Assembly: GCA_005406025.1 (NCBI GenBank)
Contig: BGZK01000704.1
Location: 1-64,000 of the forward strand
DNA: 64,000 bases
Direction: 5' to 3'
Origin: Eumeta japonica
Taxonomy: Eukaryota > Arthropoda > Insecta > Lepidoptera > Psychidae
Shown here: piece by piece, positions 12,154 to 26,967 of the stretch
How positions within the stretch are numbered: position 1 is the stretch's first letter
How the letters are laid out: each line of letters starts with the position of its first letter
Program-made: the position numbers and the translations under genes
Notes under the pieces: model-generated
Told to the model about the DNA's origin: nothing
Seen by the model: the letters and a program-made list of their open reading frames with translations, nothing else
Databases searched by the model: none

Positions 12154-12949
12154 CTTATCGAAGTGGAAATAAACCCATTTGGTGAAATTGATGCGATGAA
12201 GAAATAATTTTTGAATAGAAAATTCTAATTTCTTACGATTAAATAACTTTTCTGTGATTTATAAGACAAAATCTAGCTATTTTATCAAAATTTAGCAAAT
12301 TATTCTTTTAAATGCTGAATATCTTTTAAGCTATCAATTACATCGCGTTGAAGTAGAGGACGTTTTTATTGAAAATTAAATACAATTTTATTATTAACAT
12401 TTTTTCGTAGGCCTCGTTATTTATAAAATAATTACAGAAAAACTAAAATTTTATAAAGACTTAAGTTTAGTAACCCATACTACCTGTCAATTTACGACCA
12501 ATATGCACTTTAAAAATAAAATCCTGACTGTGGGCGAGGTCATACCATGAAATGCCACTGAACTATATAAATTTAAAAGATAAAAATACAAGTTTACGTC
12601 TATTTAAAATGGGAAGTTTAGAAATTGGAAAAGTAATACTTAAAACTAAAATTAAGAGTTCCTTCTTTAACAGGTTTTGCATATAAAATGAAATTTTACT
12701 GCGGGAGTGAAAAAAATCATCGCTTAAAATGAATCATCTTAATATGTATTGTTTTTAGTGTGGACTTCAATCAGCCGAAGAATCAGGCGCAGGCTGATTC
12801 CGAATAAGGGTGTCGACGGATGTGGAAGAATACGTCGGGCACAAGAAATTGCTGATGGAGCTGGGTATAAATAAACTTGGGAAGCCAGAGAAATTCTTTA
12901 CGTCATTGAAATAGAAGATACCGAGCATGACATTATGTCACAGGTATCA

Positions 12950-14160
12950 AACCTCGTTGCCATTTCTGGCTTCTACAATTCAACCAGCGAGTACTCATCA
13001 AGTGATAACTTTTCCTGATGTCCACGTTTCTGCTGATGAAGACATGCCGAGTTCTTCTAGGACTTTCCATTCTCATCACCAAAGAAGCGCTTTTGGATCC
13101 TGAAAGTGGAAGTAGTTATGATGATTCAGAATTTTCGGATGACGATGATGCCGAATATCTTGTCACTTCAAAAAGGATTCAGCAGAATTTATCAGACGAT
13201 GAGGAGCTACCTCAGTGAGGAAAAAAATAACAACGAAGAAAATGTCGACGATTGTGATGAAAGAGCTGAGGCCGGGAGGGCAGGGTCAAAGTAGGGGATT
13301 AAAGCATAGACACAAAAGTAAAAACTAATGTCTAACCCTCCTGCTATTCTGCACTGCCTAATCCTAACATTATGACCTGACCAAAACTACAAAATAGTTT
13401 TAAATTTACTGAAGGTCTTGAACATAAGGACATTGTGTCACGATGGACAATTATTATAATAGTCCAGCGTTGGCGATACCTCAAATGTCGAGGCTTTGAC
13501 TGTCTGGGCACAGAACGCCACTCGGAAAATATACCAGAAGATGTAAAAGAGATGAAAACTGTGAAAAGGGCACGATCATTGCTTGCCACTCCGGCGATGT
13601 AATGGTGTTGGATGCAAAAATCTTATCGATGATTAGCACCTTCCACGACAACAGCACCTACACGGGAACAAGTGCTGGCGAGGAATGTGAGAAGCCCATA
13701 TGTAAAAGACTGTAATACAACTATGGGGGCATTGATCTAAAAGATCAAAAGCTCTCCATGTACCCAATGGAAAGAAGAGGGGTTTAAAATGGTATATAAA
13801 GATGTTCAAAGGTTATTGAACACATGTGTGCATAACATATTTTGTACAAGTATATTTATAACAAAAGATATGACGAAAAGAACATAATTACACAGAGAGT
13901 TTTCGATATCGAGATTGCAGTATCGTTGAGAGATGCCAGTGACTCAGTCCATATGCCTATTCGTGGAGATACTGTGTTGCCAGATGTGTTTACTAAAATA
14001 TGCCATAAGAAGTCGGACGGTAATCCAGTGTTCTGTATGCTAAGTCGGATTATGCGTCTTGAAAACGATTGTTTCCTTGAGTATCATTCAGTAGAAACTC
14101 TACCTCCACATAGACTACAGAACAAGCCTAAACGAGGACATGGGCTGGGTCGACAAAATT
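12950..14160 (+). pseudogene. Degenerate piggyBac-like transposase
   Basis: An acidic N-terminal stretch (SSYDDSEFSDDDDAEY, about 13110-13170) is followed in shifting frames by VTMDNYYNSPALA (about 13437-13475). This is the 'DN..FTSP.L' segment carrying a catalytic Asp. Then come a GT-R region, DVMVLDAKILSMIST (about 13600-13640), and YGGIDLKDQKLSMYPMERRG (about 13720-13770), the family's GGVDLxDQ motif with the third catalytic Asp. KDVQRLLNTCVHNIF follows. Multiple stops and frameshifts inactivate it. Family assignment rests on the order of these motifs. Confidence 0.7.
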
Positions 14161-15629
14161 GACGAAATGAACTTACTGAACCGACCCCATTGACTTCTGG
14201 GAATGATATCTTCGAAACTACAGTAAACAATTTTGGATAAACTGCACTAGAGTATGATAGAATGAATGAAAGAATTTTGATAGCAGGATATGTTAATATC
14301 ATGTTCGGAGACTTTGTAAGGGAATACGAGTGTTTATTATGTCAGACTAATTTTAAAGGTGTTTGCGTAGCTTTCACATAATTCATTTATTTGAAACCCT
14401 TTCGAAGCTTGCGTTTGTGCAAGGTAGACTTCTTTGAACACATCCATATCCTTTATTTATTTCTATGTATGTTTATTTATATATGATATATTTGCTATAT
14501 TTCCCTTCCTGACAATAGTCATCTAAAAGTGTGACGACATCCACAGAAAATAAATTTTGAAAATCCATAAAATCCATGACGACTAAGAATTTTCAAAATA
14601 TGTTTTTGAAATAAGTACTAAAACATCTTCGCGTGAATGAAATTTATAACAAATAGAACAATTTCGGTATCAGATTGTCAAACGAAGGCCAAAGACCATT
14701 TTTTAATTTTCTTGTCATATGGAATATACTTCAGTACTAGCGACGGTATATCAACATTGGGATATTTTTAGGCTAATATGTGCTGTTTGAATATGCCTAT
14801 ATGAATATTATTGCTTTTACCTGAAATTTTTTACCAACCTGTTTGGTGGATATGTTTTTCTTATATTTTCACTTTGAAATTACAAACTATTTTTGCAAAA
14901 TCTAAACATGTAAATACAGTTATATGTACAACTGTACCTGTATCAAAGTGGTTAGGTTGACACTTTGTAAAATTCTTACATATTTATAACTTTTATCAGT
15001 CATGTTCGGCTTAGTGGATTATTTCAGATTTTTAATGTTTTTTTTGAGGCTTAGGACTGTTCGATTTGAATTATTTCAGATTTTGAGGCTTTTCTCTGGC
15101 TTCTACATATTTATGAATTTTTTACGCTTTTTTTATCTTCATTATAATTTAAATTGTATTCTGAAACATATTTCATTTCTCGTAATAGCTTTATATTGGA
15201 ATGTGATTGTGAATAATAATTGAATTCAAAAACATCTATAATCGAATTTCTTGCTCTTTTTTCCTTCTTCAAAACTGCCTACAAAGAGGGGTAATTTTAA
15301 ATATTTTATTTTTAACAATATTATAACATATTTGAATTTTATAGTAATGATTGTAATATTTTGCCCATAAAAATATGTATAGAATTACTGAGATATCAGC
15401 TATAAATTTACTAAAGAATTGTATTATAAATAATGTAATTTATATGTAAAGTGCAAATATAATCCTTAGGAATAAATTTTATTATTATATTAATACAGTG
15501 TATAAGTTTAAAAATGTAAGCCTAGGAATAAGCTTTTATTGTTTTATATTTTATTACTTTTTATTCCTTATTTTAATGAAAATAATTTTTTAAATTGTAC
15601 ATGATGTTTGCTTCATTTCTTCTCCGAAG

Positions 15630-15639
15630 TATATATATA

Positions 15640-15699
<60 letters not shown>

Positions 15700-15715
15700 C
15701 ATATATATATATATC
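15630..15715. repeat. Long (TA)n microsatellite
   Basis: About 85 bp of nearly pure TA with a few interruptions, followed by TA-rich sequence to about 15800. The apparent tyrosine/isoleucine-rich frame on the minus strand is an artefact of the repeat. Confidence 0.9.
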
Positions 15716-18700
15716 GCATATCCATAATAAAATAATTATATCATAATATATTGCATATAATATATTTACAAATATATATATCTTTTTATATATATACATA
15801 TATACAGTTACTATATATGAAGTAAAATTCACTAATAATTTATTGCATTAATAGTTCATAATCATTGCATTTGTAATGCATAGCATTTAGGAAAAAAAAT
15901 AACAAAGACAAAATGTATTTTGATATAATCATTTTACTATATATATAGTAAGTGTATGTTTGTATGGATTTAGCAAAAGATATATTTTTGTAAGTGTATA
16001 TTTATATGCAATATATTGTGATATAATTATTTTATTTCAAGGTGATAATCATGTTTATGTATATCACCTTGTATATATATATAGTAAAATATCGAAATAA
16101 ATCACTATGACAAAACTTAATGATAAAATTATACAATAATTACATTATAATTCCTCACAAACTAACGAAAATAAAAAAAAATATGTTTAGATAATTTAAA
16201 TTTGCTCACTGTACTTGCAGCTAGGCGTAAATGTTTGACGGAAAGTGCAAGAAATCTAAAATGGGGCGTTTTGACGCCTCGGCTTTGTATCTGTTTTTAG
16301 TAAAATAAGTATGTTTAGTGTCAGGAATATAATTATTTTCAAGTCTTGAATAGTGCTACGAAAAGTTATGTGGTTTTCGTAATAAAATAGTGAATATTAT
16401 TATATTGTATGTTCACTGAAAATGAGTGATGTAATTACAGCACAGGTTGTGCAACTTTCCAATTATGTTCCCGTTAGAATATTAAGTCTGTGATAATGTG
16501 ACTATTTAATATGTAATTAGAATCTAATTGATAATCAAAAAAAAAAAACATTAATATGATAGATATCAACATTTCAGTCTATTTTACAAAATTTGTGATT
16601 AGGGGCGCTTTATTAAAACTCAGGGAGGTGTGCGGCCGAAGGAGGAACTATTTTGGGTGCGCGTTCCAGTGGATATAAAAATTAATAATAGATAATACAC
16701 AGAGCGCCTTAAACAGCATAAATTATGGCAAAAGTAGGTGCGTCGCTTATTAGTCATTCTAGGGTTATCTAACGAATTTATGTCTATGTGAATTCAATGC
16801 ACATTACTTGTATCCTATTGAATAAGTGATATTTTTTCATTCGTTTTTCTTGATTTTCTGATAATTCCAATTTTTGACAGTATTTATACCACGACAACAT
16901 ACAATACACGAAAATTGCATGTGACGTTCTCATAGTTTGTGAGATAGAGGTCTGGGACAAACGGATGGACGAGCGAACGAGCGGACACCATACAGTCAGA
17001 ATAATGTAAGGTAAACTAAATGAGCAAACAATTTGGAACTAGGGTGGGAAATGTGAGCAATACAAGAGTTTGTTTAAATGAGGACGTAAATCATATATGT
17101 GGGAGAATTGAAATAAAAAATAAACAATTTAATTTTGTGTCGTAAAAACGTCAATATCAGTTATGAAAAAAAAATATAAATCTTTTTACTATTAGTCCTC
17201 CCTACGTGTAAGTACCAATAGTGCGCAAAAAAAAATGTAAAATTAAATAGGAATTGTACAAGTTCTGAATAAAACTGCAATTGTAATCTTAAAATTCATG
17301 GATTAGTATATTTTCTATTTCATGGAACAGTCTAAAAAAGGTCATCAGATTTACCTCTTGTATTACTAGAGAAAGCTCGGAGTCGTGACTAAGCGCAAGC
17401 ACTCTGCTTAGCCACCGGAGGCACTTGTATTACAGTGTGCATCTCCGACACGATTCGGGTTATTTAAATAATAAATGGAAAATAGTGTAAAATACATAAA
17501 ATTAATCAATGTTATATATCAATATACAATTACAGGTTGAACTAAAAGTACCTACCTCAACTACAAAATATAATCATTAACAATATATTATTTAATTCGA
17601 TATAACTTAATGTATGTTACGCCATTTAACTATGTTACTATTGTCAGGATTCTATTTATCTTCATAAAGAAAAGTATTTCAAAATCGAACAGGATGAATG
17701 TAGAAATCGTTTATTACAATGGATTTAGAAATATCTCATATCCTGAATAAATCCATATTAACACTTATCGTTCAGAAGTGAAAGCCTATCACACAGAAAA
17801 ATAAATTGCCTTCCATCGTATCGCAAAATACCGCGAACCGTGTCCGATTCTATGCCAAAAATGTTCACATTTGTAATGACGTTTGGTTGTTCATGCTGGC
17901 CGAGTCGATTCTGCCAGTCGCATTACACGCATTCCGAATAGAAACAATGAAAGTCACCTTTGACGTTTAATCTAGTTAGATATGGAAAACAATGTAGTAA
18001 ATAGGTATTATTTCTCCGAAACCAGTCGAATAATATTGAAGTACTTATCTATTAATTATCTAGACTAGAGTATAAGTGCGTCATGACACCTACTAATAAT
18101 ACGACACCTTACTCAATGCTTACCTTCATTTACCAAAAATTCTGATCAGATCTAATCAAACCAGAATTAGTATGTTATATTACAATCGATCTATCGCTCC
18201 CTTACAGTTTGATTAAAAAGAAGTTTTTCGTGTTTCAAGTTTCGTGTCTTGAAATACGCGTACATTTATGAAAAGATAGAGGGAGAGAGAGATATGTTTA
18301 GAATGAAACAAACATCTAGGCTATTTTTACTCCCAACTTCCAGACTCGAAACGTAAATAGAAATGAAAAACGAGTAGATCTTAATTTGCATGCGTAGAGT
18401 TTATATGAATGCGTTTTAATTATTTTTTTCATGAGTTATATCATAAAATGTATAAAAACATATATGGAAATGAGATTTTTGACGTTATCAAAGTTCATAT
18501 GAATCATTAAATAGAAAATCGTTCAGTTCAAGTAACGTAATGTGCTATATTTTTTAACAACGGTACATTAATGTCATGTGTGCCTTGTATTTATTTCCTT
18601 TACGTTTGCAAAAAAAAATGAATCAAGGGGAAATTTGAAAATTTTTCGTTAGGCTCTGTAACTGTTCTGCACAGTTTATAAAACTAAATGCTGTACTTTA

Positions 18701-19279
18701 AGTCAATAAAAAAAGAGAAATGACTTGCTCACCACAACAATAAAATTAAAAAAACAATCACTATATAAATAAATTAAAAATTAAGTATTTTATGAAATGC
18801 ATAAATAAATATTTTATGAGAAAAATTCATCAATTCCTAAAGTATTTATAAAATATATTTCATCCATAATATGAATTCTGCACAAGTGCATGTATTTAAG
18901 TTATAACAAAACTAATGAGCCGTCACGGGACGCCTGACAGATATGAAATATCGACTTTGTACAAGTAATATGCATTAAAGACAAGATTACGACACGACTA
19001 AATATGGCATAATGGAATAATGGAAAAATTAAGTATGACGTAATTTTTACAGAAAATGATGACTACATATTTAATTAACATTTATTTTCATTAAATACAA
19101 AAATTCAATATTAATTTCAAGTCGCCACAACTTAATTCATTTCATCTGTGACTTCAGTAGTTATATTCGATATTTCTCTATTTCAATATCACTGTGACAA
19201 TTGCTTGTCACAGTAATAATGTATGATATAATAATGTAGCCGTAATCAAAATACAATCATATTCATGAAAATGTAGTTA

Positions 19280-19460
19280 TATGTACGATGTGGCGACGCG
19301 TCACCATGCGCAAGCGACTGTGCGACTCTCTTCTCACTCGGTTCGATGGTGCTGTTAACAGGTAGACATTTTGACTATATATATTTTATGGTATATATAT
19401 ACCATTGTATAGCGTGGCGACCCGTCGCCACGGCAAGCGTCACCACGCCAATATTCCGGT
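19280..19460. repeat. GTGGCGAC-containing repeat fragment
   Basis: GTGGCGACGCGTCACCATGC (about 19290) recurs as GTGGCGACCCGTCGCCACGG (about 19414), with AAGCG following both. A TATA-rich palindrome (ATGGTATATATATACCAT) lies between them. The GC-rich motif stands out from the flank and is probably part of a transposon, but I cannot name it. Confidence 0.35.
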
Positions 19461-21169
19461 TTACCCCGCGCCTATATATGTTTTACATCAATAATATGGG
19501 TGTGCCCGTGCTTTGTGGTAGATTCCTAGTTTTTCGTGTGATAAGTGGTGTTGACTGTTTATGCAATGCTTTTCATACTCGAACCGCAAAAATGTGTAGC
19601 GCCGTGAGAAAAATAAATATTATTACGTACGGCAAAAATTTTTAACAATTGACGAATAATACAATTTTTTTAAACCTCACAAAGATTCTCAAACATTGCA
19701 ATGTTTTTTAAATAAAACTATTTCCTGCTGGCCGTGCATTATTTTACGCGTACCCGTGACATTTCGCTAAAGTACTTTCATCAAATCACCGTTCATGTTG
19801 GCCATTTCATCACAACCTTTATGCATTGCCGTGATTACCGTTAGGTAATTACTGTAATACAGTGGGTTGCACCTCATAAGGCCCTCAATATCAGGGCTTA
19901 ACTTTTGCGGGGACTACGGGGAATGCAGCAAGCCACGTCCCAAGGTAAATACCTTTTTACCCTAAATAACTTAGAACCCATCAAACCAGGAAAAATAATT
20001 TAATGTGCTCTTCAGGTTTTTATCTCACATACATCGCACAAACAACAAATCAAAAACATGCCATATTAAGGAATTACTACTTATTAGGATAACCGAATTA
20101 GGAACCCTTATAGTTATGAATTCCCGTTTATCTGTCTATATGTTATAAACATTTTTCTCGATAATTATTAATATTATATAAAACTGAGGATCGCATAGCC
20201 ATATATATTTAAAACGCTTGCAAATGTGTGATAGTTATATCACCATTTCTCTACAACAAAGTCACACCCTCCCTTCAATGGTATAAATTCAATTGTCAAA
20301 AAAAATTGACACCGATTTCATTTTGCTTTCGCTCTTATATGAATCCGTATTTTTAGTATTGATTTAATTATCGTTCCAGTGTATAAAGCTACATTGACTA
20401 CGGACCGCATACTGAGCGCGCTTCGATACTCACTAGACCCGCCTTCTTAAACGCAGAAATTATAAACTTATCCTATTAATACCGTGCTTGGAATTCCGAT
20501 GCCATAGATTAAAGAATAGGATTCATTTAGTTTAACGACTGACCGACACGTACTCGATAATTCCGGAATGGTGTGCCAGGTGTTGTAAATCATAAACTAC
20601 AAAGGAATCCGAGTGTTTCAAACATATCGACTCCTTTATCTGTAGTGTTGAATAGACGGGATGTCGATTTTACAAATCGATGTACGAAGCGATGAAATTA
20701 ACGATTTTTCGATAGCTTTGAGTATCGGTTCTTGGTTTCTGATTGTCGTATATTTGACAAATGAAAATTATGAAGTAGTTTCATTGAATGGCAAAATCGG
20801 ATTAGAGATTACATACGAAACTTTCCAAATCCTCAACTCCTCATGGTTAACATTTATAACGCTTGAAAATATATAGATACATCTTATCTTAATATCCCTT
20901 AAACCAAAATTAAAATAACAGAAATCTCTTTTCGCCAATGTGTCCGCCAAAGATAGGATTTAACTAACAACATAAACAAAAGAATCCCATAACAAAAGAT
21001 GGCAACATCAATAGCGATTGTAATTGCAATGTGGCAATCAAACATACACCGTATGGTGTCTGTGACTCATATTAACGATGTTATTCTTAAATAAAATTAA
21101 TTGATCTATAGTTTTTTTTTTGTATTGCAATTCCTTTAATGCGTCAGTGACTAAAAACGTTGCCTTCAA

Positions 21170-21450
21170 ATTAGAAGGCACCGCTTCCAAATCCTGACTC
21201 CCGAAGGAATGAATGACATAAACCCTGAACGACGCGCGAATGTGTCAGTGAGTTTTGACTTATTCGAATCAAATAAAATAAAATACTCTCCGTTTGTTCC
21301 GGAGATCGAGTTAAGCCGACGGTCCGGGACTTTGTCGTCATGACAATGGCCATCAGCGCCCCACCCGCACCAGACCGGCGTCTAGGGCGGACTTTGAAGT
21401 CCATGGCCCACGTCTGATATAGAAAGATTGCGGGCGGGTTACCCAATCAG
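21170..21450. promoter_or_regulatory. GC-rich island in intron, function unknown
   Basis: The block is GC-rich compared with its neighbours (for example CAGACCGGCGTCTAGGGCGG near 21373). It has an incidental open frame on the minus strand but no splice-bounded exon. It may be a conserved enhancer or alternative promoter, or part of an unrecognised repeat. Only the compositional contrast is seen. Confidence 0.25.
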
Positions 21451-24400
21451 TGGGTATTTAAAATCTGATGCAATAGAAACGATATTTTTTGAAGTTAGAA
21501 TATCATATATCTATCTATCTATCATATTAGAGTTGATATCTTTTGCAAAAACCTCGTTAAACAAATAATATGCGATTAATTTGTGATTAATATTCAGCTA
21601 CAATTTTTTTTTAAATTAAGCCATGGATCGAAAGGTTCGCTTCAAACATATAGACATTGAAAAGCTCTAATCGCCAAATTAAATACAAAATACGTATAAC
21701 ATGTTTAATTATAAATATTTGACCGAAACAATATTAATTAAATTCTCAAATGGCTAATCGATAGTTTTAACTAAGTACAGAATAGTAAAAATTGCGTGAC
21801 ACATAATCGACAACATAGATTTTTAATCTATCGATATTTCACAGAATCATACAGATAATTTGTAACGAAAACGAAAGTGGATTCCGATGAAACAAGCTCT
21901 GCGGGCTCCCTTTGTCGATGGCCGCAACCTGCTCCCATGAATATCGTTGTAATGAACTCTAACACGCACCTGTCACGTCGCGATGAATTTAGTGTAGGCC
22001 TTTGAGCGTACGATGTAATCGTCGATATCGATACTGTTTTACGACTCATGCTACGGCTCAATCTATGTATTTTATAAGGTTTAAATTTAATTGAAGACAG
22101 TGTTTTATCGACCATGTAAATAACTAGATAATTTGTTTCTATTTAAAAATTGTATTGTTGCGCCTTAGTCAAAAAAATCTAATCTAACAGACCGCTTCAA
22201 CTCCGATTTTGAAACCATTCTTGATACGAATTTTAAAAATTAAATTTGTAAAATAATGAAAATTTACAAAATTAATGACACATCAGCTGTTTAATAAGTT
22301 ATGCGTGCGTGGATTTCGTTATCTACACATATTATAAAATGGTAAGGAACCAAATACGTACATTAAATATTTTTTTAAAAGCGTAAGCTATATGTATTAT
22401 ATACATAATACAGAACCCAAAATAGCTGTTTTTTTTGAAATTGTTGTCTGTATACATATTTATCTTTTCGTTTGTTCAAGCATCGCTCAAAACCTTGTGG
22501 GTCGATTTAAATAAACGTTTTTATGTTTTATTGTCAGTAATCTATTGCGTAACTACAGACACAATTTATCAAGGTACGTAGCCTAGGGGCTAGACAGAGA
22601 GCAAATTAAAAATTTTCCTATCTTCAATTTGAAGTAATTACTGAATGCATTTGGATAAATGATACTTACCTATTGTCAGATTTATGAAAGTCCGAGTCCC
22701 ACAAAAAAAAATGTATTCAACTATCTATAACTTTCTTATATTTTTAAATTAATAAAGTTTATGAAAAGGAAGAAATCTCCTTTAAGAAGAAATTGTAGCT
22801 TTAAATAAAACCATAACATGATGTCCAATATTTTCTGTGGGTGATGAAAAGCATCGAAGAAATGAAGAACAGCTTTCATGTCATTTTAAAACGTTGTTAT
22901 ATTTCATAATCACCGACTGAACGAAATTGTGGGCTAGTTAAACCATAAATCCTAAACGCCTGAACCGATTTAATGTATGTAATATTCCTAAAATTTTTAC
23001 ATCAATCCATATGATACAAAAATTAAGATTTGTAACGTAGACATGAAAGCCTGTATTTATGTTCAGTTTTATAACTTTTAATTTTTATAATGAATAGCTC
23101 ATTTTAAAAATTATGAATTACTTCATAATTAATTGAATATAACGTGCAACACTTGTTAGTTGCGTTATACCTTTCCTAGATAACATATTTATTTATTTTG
23201 CTATTTGTTACATGTATTCATATTTTTTAATTATTTGGCGTCCATTTTCTAGCCAATATAACTTTTATAACAACACCACAAAACTTACCACAAAATCACA
23301 CTTTAACTAGTTTTACATCAATAGTGCTGTTCAATCATGAATGAAAACTAATTTTTCAAATATAATTATAAAATTACCAACATTTACAATGTACATTGAT
23401 ATTAACAGTATTTATTGCTTTCACAATATGTTAAGCAGACGAGAGTGAAAGTCGACATGTAATATTATGCAAAGGTTAAGTCATTCCGACAATGATTTAT
23501 ACGCAGCGAGGGCGTTAAGTCCGAAATCAATTTTTAACGAATCATCGACTTTCGTGGAGAACGTCACGTTTTGCCAGCGGATTTGAATACAATCACGAAT
23601 TCCCTCAAATCTTCAACAGAGATTATTTTTCTTCGAATAATGTTACGTCAACGAAGGTCAATTTTACACTCTGTGGCTTTATATCTCTACGTTCGTCTCG
23701 ACATACAGAAGGCGTCTGTGAATATTGCAGTAGCTAGTGGATAAACTTTCGATTGTTGTTATATCGTTTGACAGCATCTCAAAATTGATAATCCGATTGT
23801 GTTTAATAGGAGTAACGCTGCCCAAAGAAGAGAAAGTTTTCGAGTAAAAACTCTGACAGATCAGAGATAAGTAGATTTATCTATTGTAAATTCGCAATTC
23901 TTAGTTTCACAGTCTCCAAAAATGAGCAATTTATCTTACTGCAAAAATAAATAGTTTCCATATCGATATTGATTGTAGTAAAAATACAACAAAAACACAG
24001 GATATTATCGATAAATTAATTATCGATTTTTTTAATCGTTACAACAAAGGGAATTACTATTCTCTTAATCACATCGAGGCATTCACAACGCGTATATTCT
24101 CTAAATACATGTACGAATTCAAGGGATTCCATCTGCTTCCATAGACTTTCTCGCTTTGACAGAACAAATATGTCTAACTGCTAAATTCGAATTTTGGAGG
24201 GAATTAAGATATTTTCATATATATAAGCTTTAAATTAGGTTCCTCTGTTTTTCAAGTTATACTTCTTTTGGGGCGTTATGAAAAAAATGATGAAAGAGTT
24301 TACCCTCATATTTCTTATATCATTATGTTTATGTATGTCATTCTTATATTTATGTATGTCTCCTTATTACTGTAGTTTTTGAGATGGTTTTCAACCATTT

Positions 24401-25654
24401 TCTCGTATTATTACACCCGTTAATTATTACATTCTTTGCAATCCCATATATATTTTTTTGTTTATCATTATACAGTATCCCATTGTTAGTTCACAAATAT
24501 ACCACGTGAACGGTCAAAAGTACTAAAACGTAACAGCGCGCGTGTCGTGCTATACCCGTTCATGCGTTACTAATTATTACAGCATAAAAACACAGCGCGT
24601 TGCAACTGTTCCTAGATAGTTCACGTATTATAGCCACGATATTTCCTACTATTGCTTCTATAAATTAGAAATACAAGGTATTGTGATGCTCATCAATATT
24701 CAATTTATTTTCCATAATAAAAATGGCAAATAAATGACTAATTATATTTTAGATCTTGATAATTTTTAGAATAAAAAATCTTTACGTCACTTCAAAGATC
24801 CATTTCCCATTTTGAATTCGTCAAGTGAATAAATTCAAAAGATGATAAGTATCTGACAATACAAGGTTGTTGTGTCAAATTTAGGATTCACGAATTAGAC
24901 GAAATCACGAATATACTTTCATTATTTTGAAGTAATATTTTGACAATAATGATTTCATCTATTCAATACTTATACTTCTTAAAGTTCTTTACACAATTAT
25001 GCAGCACGCCACAGCAAGCTTTACGTCTACTACCATAGAGGAACTATGTACTATCTTCAGTATAAATACTACCTACAGTACTGGGAAATATATATTCTGC
25101 CTACAGAACATGATTCATAGATTTTGTAAATAATATAGATGTTCCGAAGCCAACGCTACGACGTGCTCCTCGTGTCTACTCTAAAAACATTTGATTTGGA
25201 ATGTTTATAAAGTGCTTTGAATACTTCGATACGCTTTATAACTGCCATAGAGGAATTCAGTTAAATGCTTTGAATTTCTTTTGCATTTTTAATTCAGAAA
25301 TTGGAGAGAAATCGCATTAAAAAGTACCTTTGAAGCAGGTATGCTCGCTAGCAGAATTTCAAATCCGTACGATATCAAAAGATTTCTGTTTATTTTGTGA
25401 AAAGCGCTATCGCATAATATTTCGTTTGACGGGTTAGATTTTTTTTTTGGGTTCTAGCTATTTCTAACTCAATTCTCCGCGTATTGCGTCTCTTTTCTTG
25501 GATAATACTACTTCGCTTTATCTGGACTTCCAGAATGTTTATCAATGGTATTGGTCACGGAAAAGGGTTATGAGTGCACTTAAGAAAGTGACGCGTTGAC
25601 TTCAAAAGCTTAAAACAATGAATATTTTAAAAAGTCGTATACTACAAGTAGTTT

Positions 25655-26203
25655 AAGGTCCGAATAAGGAACGACCTCCGCCCGTCTGTTTAATGGATGA
25701 AAAGTATTATGTCACAAATTTATTACGTTAAAAAATATATCGCCATGGGTTGGCTAAAAAGTTCCAAGCCAGACCATGCCTATTAAAAATTAAAAAATTA
25801 CTTTTGTTATTATTTTTTTAATTTAACGTCATTCAAACCAGATTTTTCGCATACAACCCTACATCACCGTGTTCGCAATAAAATAGCGTTTATTTTGATA
25901 TATTATAACGTTTGTTTATTAAACAGATGGTTGTAAATTAATAGTATCGACTAAGCTATTTATTCCTACCAAGCCAATAGTTGCACTAGGAAAAAAAATA
26001 GGCAACTCAAAATTTGTAGAGGTATATTATATAGGCTTCGTACTTTTTGTCGGTATAAAGTTTGTTCGTTGAAGTAATAAGTGCTATGTTTAAAGACCTT
26101 ATATTTAATTTTTAATGAATCATTATCTAGCCAGCAACTCTTTAGTCAACCCTCCACATCCATTGAATAGATGGGTGGAGGTCGTTTTATAATTCGGGAC
26201 CTT
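25655..26203. mobile_element. MITE with ~40-bp imperfect terminal inverted repeats
   Basis: The left end AAGGTCCGAATAAGGAACGA followed by CCTCCGCCCGTCTGT is matched, reversed, by the right end (GATGGGTGGAGGTCG ... AATTCGGGACCTT). The inner ~450 bp is AT-rich with no frame. Possible flanking TTTA(A/C) duplications are too weak to assign a superfamily. Confidence 0.6.
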
Positions 26204-26623
26204 TACTAAAGTTCTGTATAATTCTGGGATATAAAAATAGTGTTCTAGTCTTAGTAATTATTTTCTTGAAATTATAATCCATTATCGCAGTTAACAGTTA
26301 ACTAAGAATCAAATAAGTATGTCTATATCACAATATATTCTTCCTACTCTAAGAATTTCGAAACTATTATTTTGATGAAATGTTCACTTTTTTGAACAAA
26401 TCCTACCTAAGATTCAGCACGAAACATCAGCCCAAAACAAAAAATTGACGACAATAATTACAATCGTAAGGTTTTTATTCAGCTGCACTTATTATTAGAT
26501 TTCTTTAGATTTCTTTAGAAATCTAACTTTTGTGTTTAGTCTCATGGCGGAACTTTGCAGATATTTTTGGTCATATAATGTTCTCTGTGGCCGTGGAGGT
26601 TCAGAAAATAGCATTGGTTCAAA

Positions 26624-26624
<1 letters not shown>

Positions 26625-26679
<55 letters not shown>
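26625..26679. repeat. (TA)n microsatellite
   Basis: About 27 TA dinucleotides without visible interruption. Confidence 0.95.
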
Positions 26680-26683
<4 letters not shown>

Positions 26684-26924
26684 CATAAGTAAGTTTAGGA
26701 ATGGTGGCCATTTAAAATTTCGAAAATAGTATAAAACGATTTTTCAATGGCCTTTTTACGAAATAACTTTTGTACGATGAGATTTTGCTCATGTGTGTAA
26801 AAATCACATAATAGTTGATGAAATAAGCTTTCAATTAGATTTTTAACGTTTATTTTATAGTAATTTTTACCACTTTAATCACACTTTTTTTAAAGACCCC
26901 AGAATGATTTCAGTATTTCTGACC

Positions 26925-26967
26925 TTCATAATGAGGAAATTCCAGTACCGAATTTCCTCATTATGAA
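26925..26967. repeat. Short-loop perfect hairpin, 17-bp arms
   Basis: TTCATAATGAGGAAATT (26925-26941) and its exact reverse complement (26951-26967) surround a 9-base loop. It is one of several such structures in the window. Confidence 0.85.

Noticed and set aside
15590..15832. 80-codon Tyr/Ile-rich minus-strand frame
   Set aside because: It is the translation of a long (TA)n tract.
17360..17450. Possible tRNA or SINE-like sequence (GACTAAGCGCAAGCACTCTG)
   Set aside because: No B-box, no cloverleaf could be drawn, and no poly(A) or target duplication.
20661..20876. 71-codon plus-strand frame MSILQIDVRSDEIND...
   Set aside because: Overlaps an equally long frame on the other strand, AT-rich, no features.
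26495..26686. 63-codon minus-strand frame with IYIYIY stretch
   Set aside because: Mostly (TA)n microsatellite plus a short open tail.
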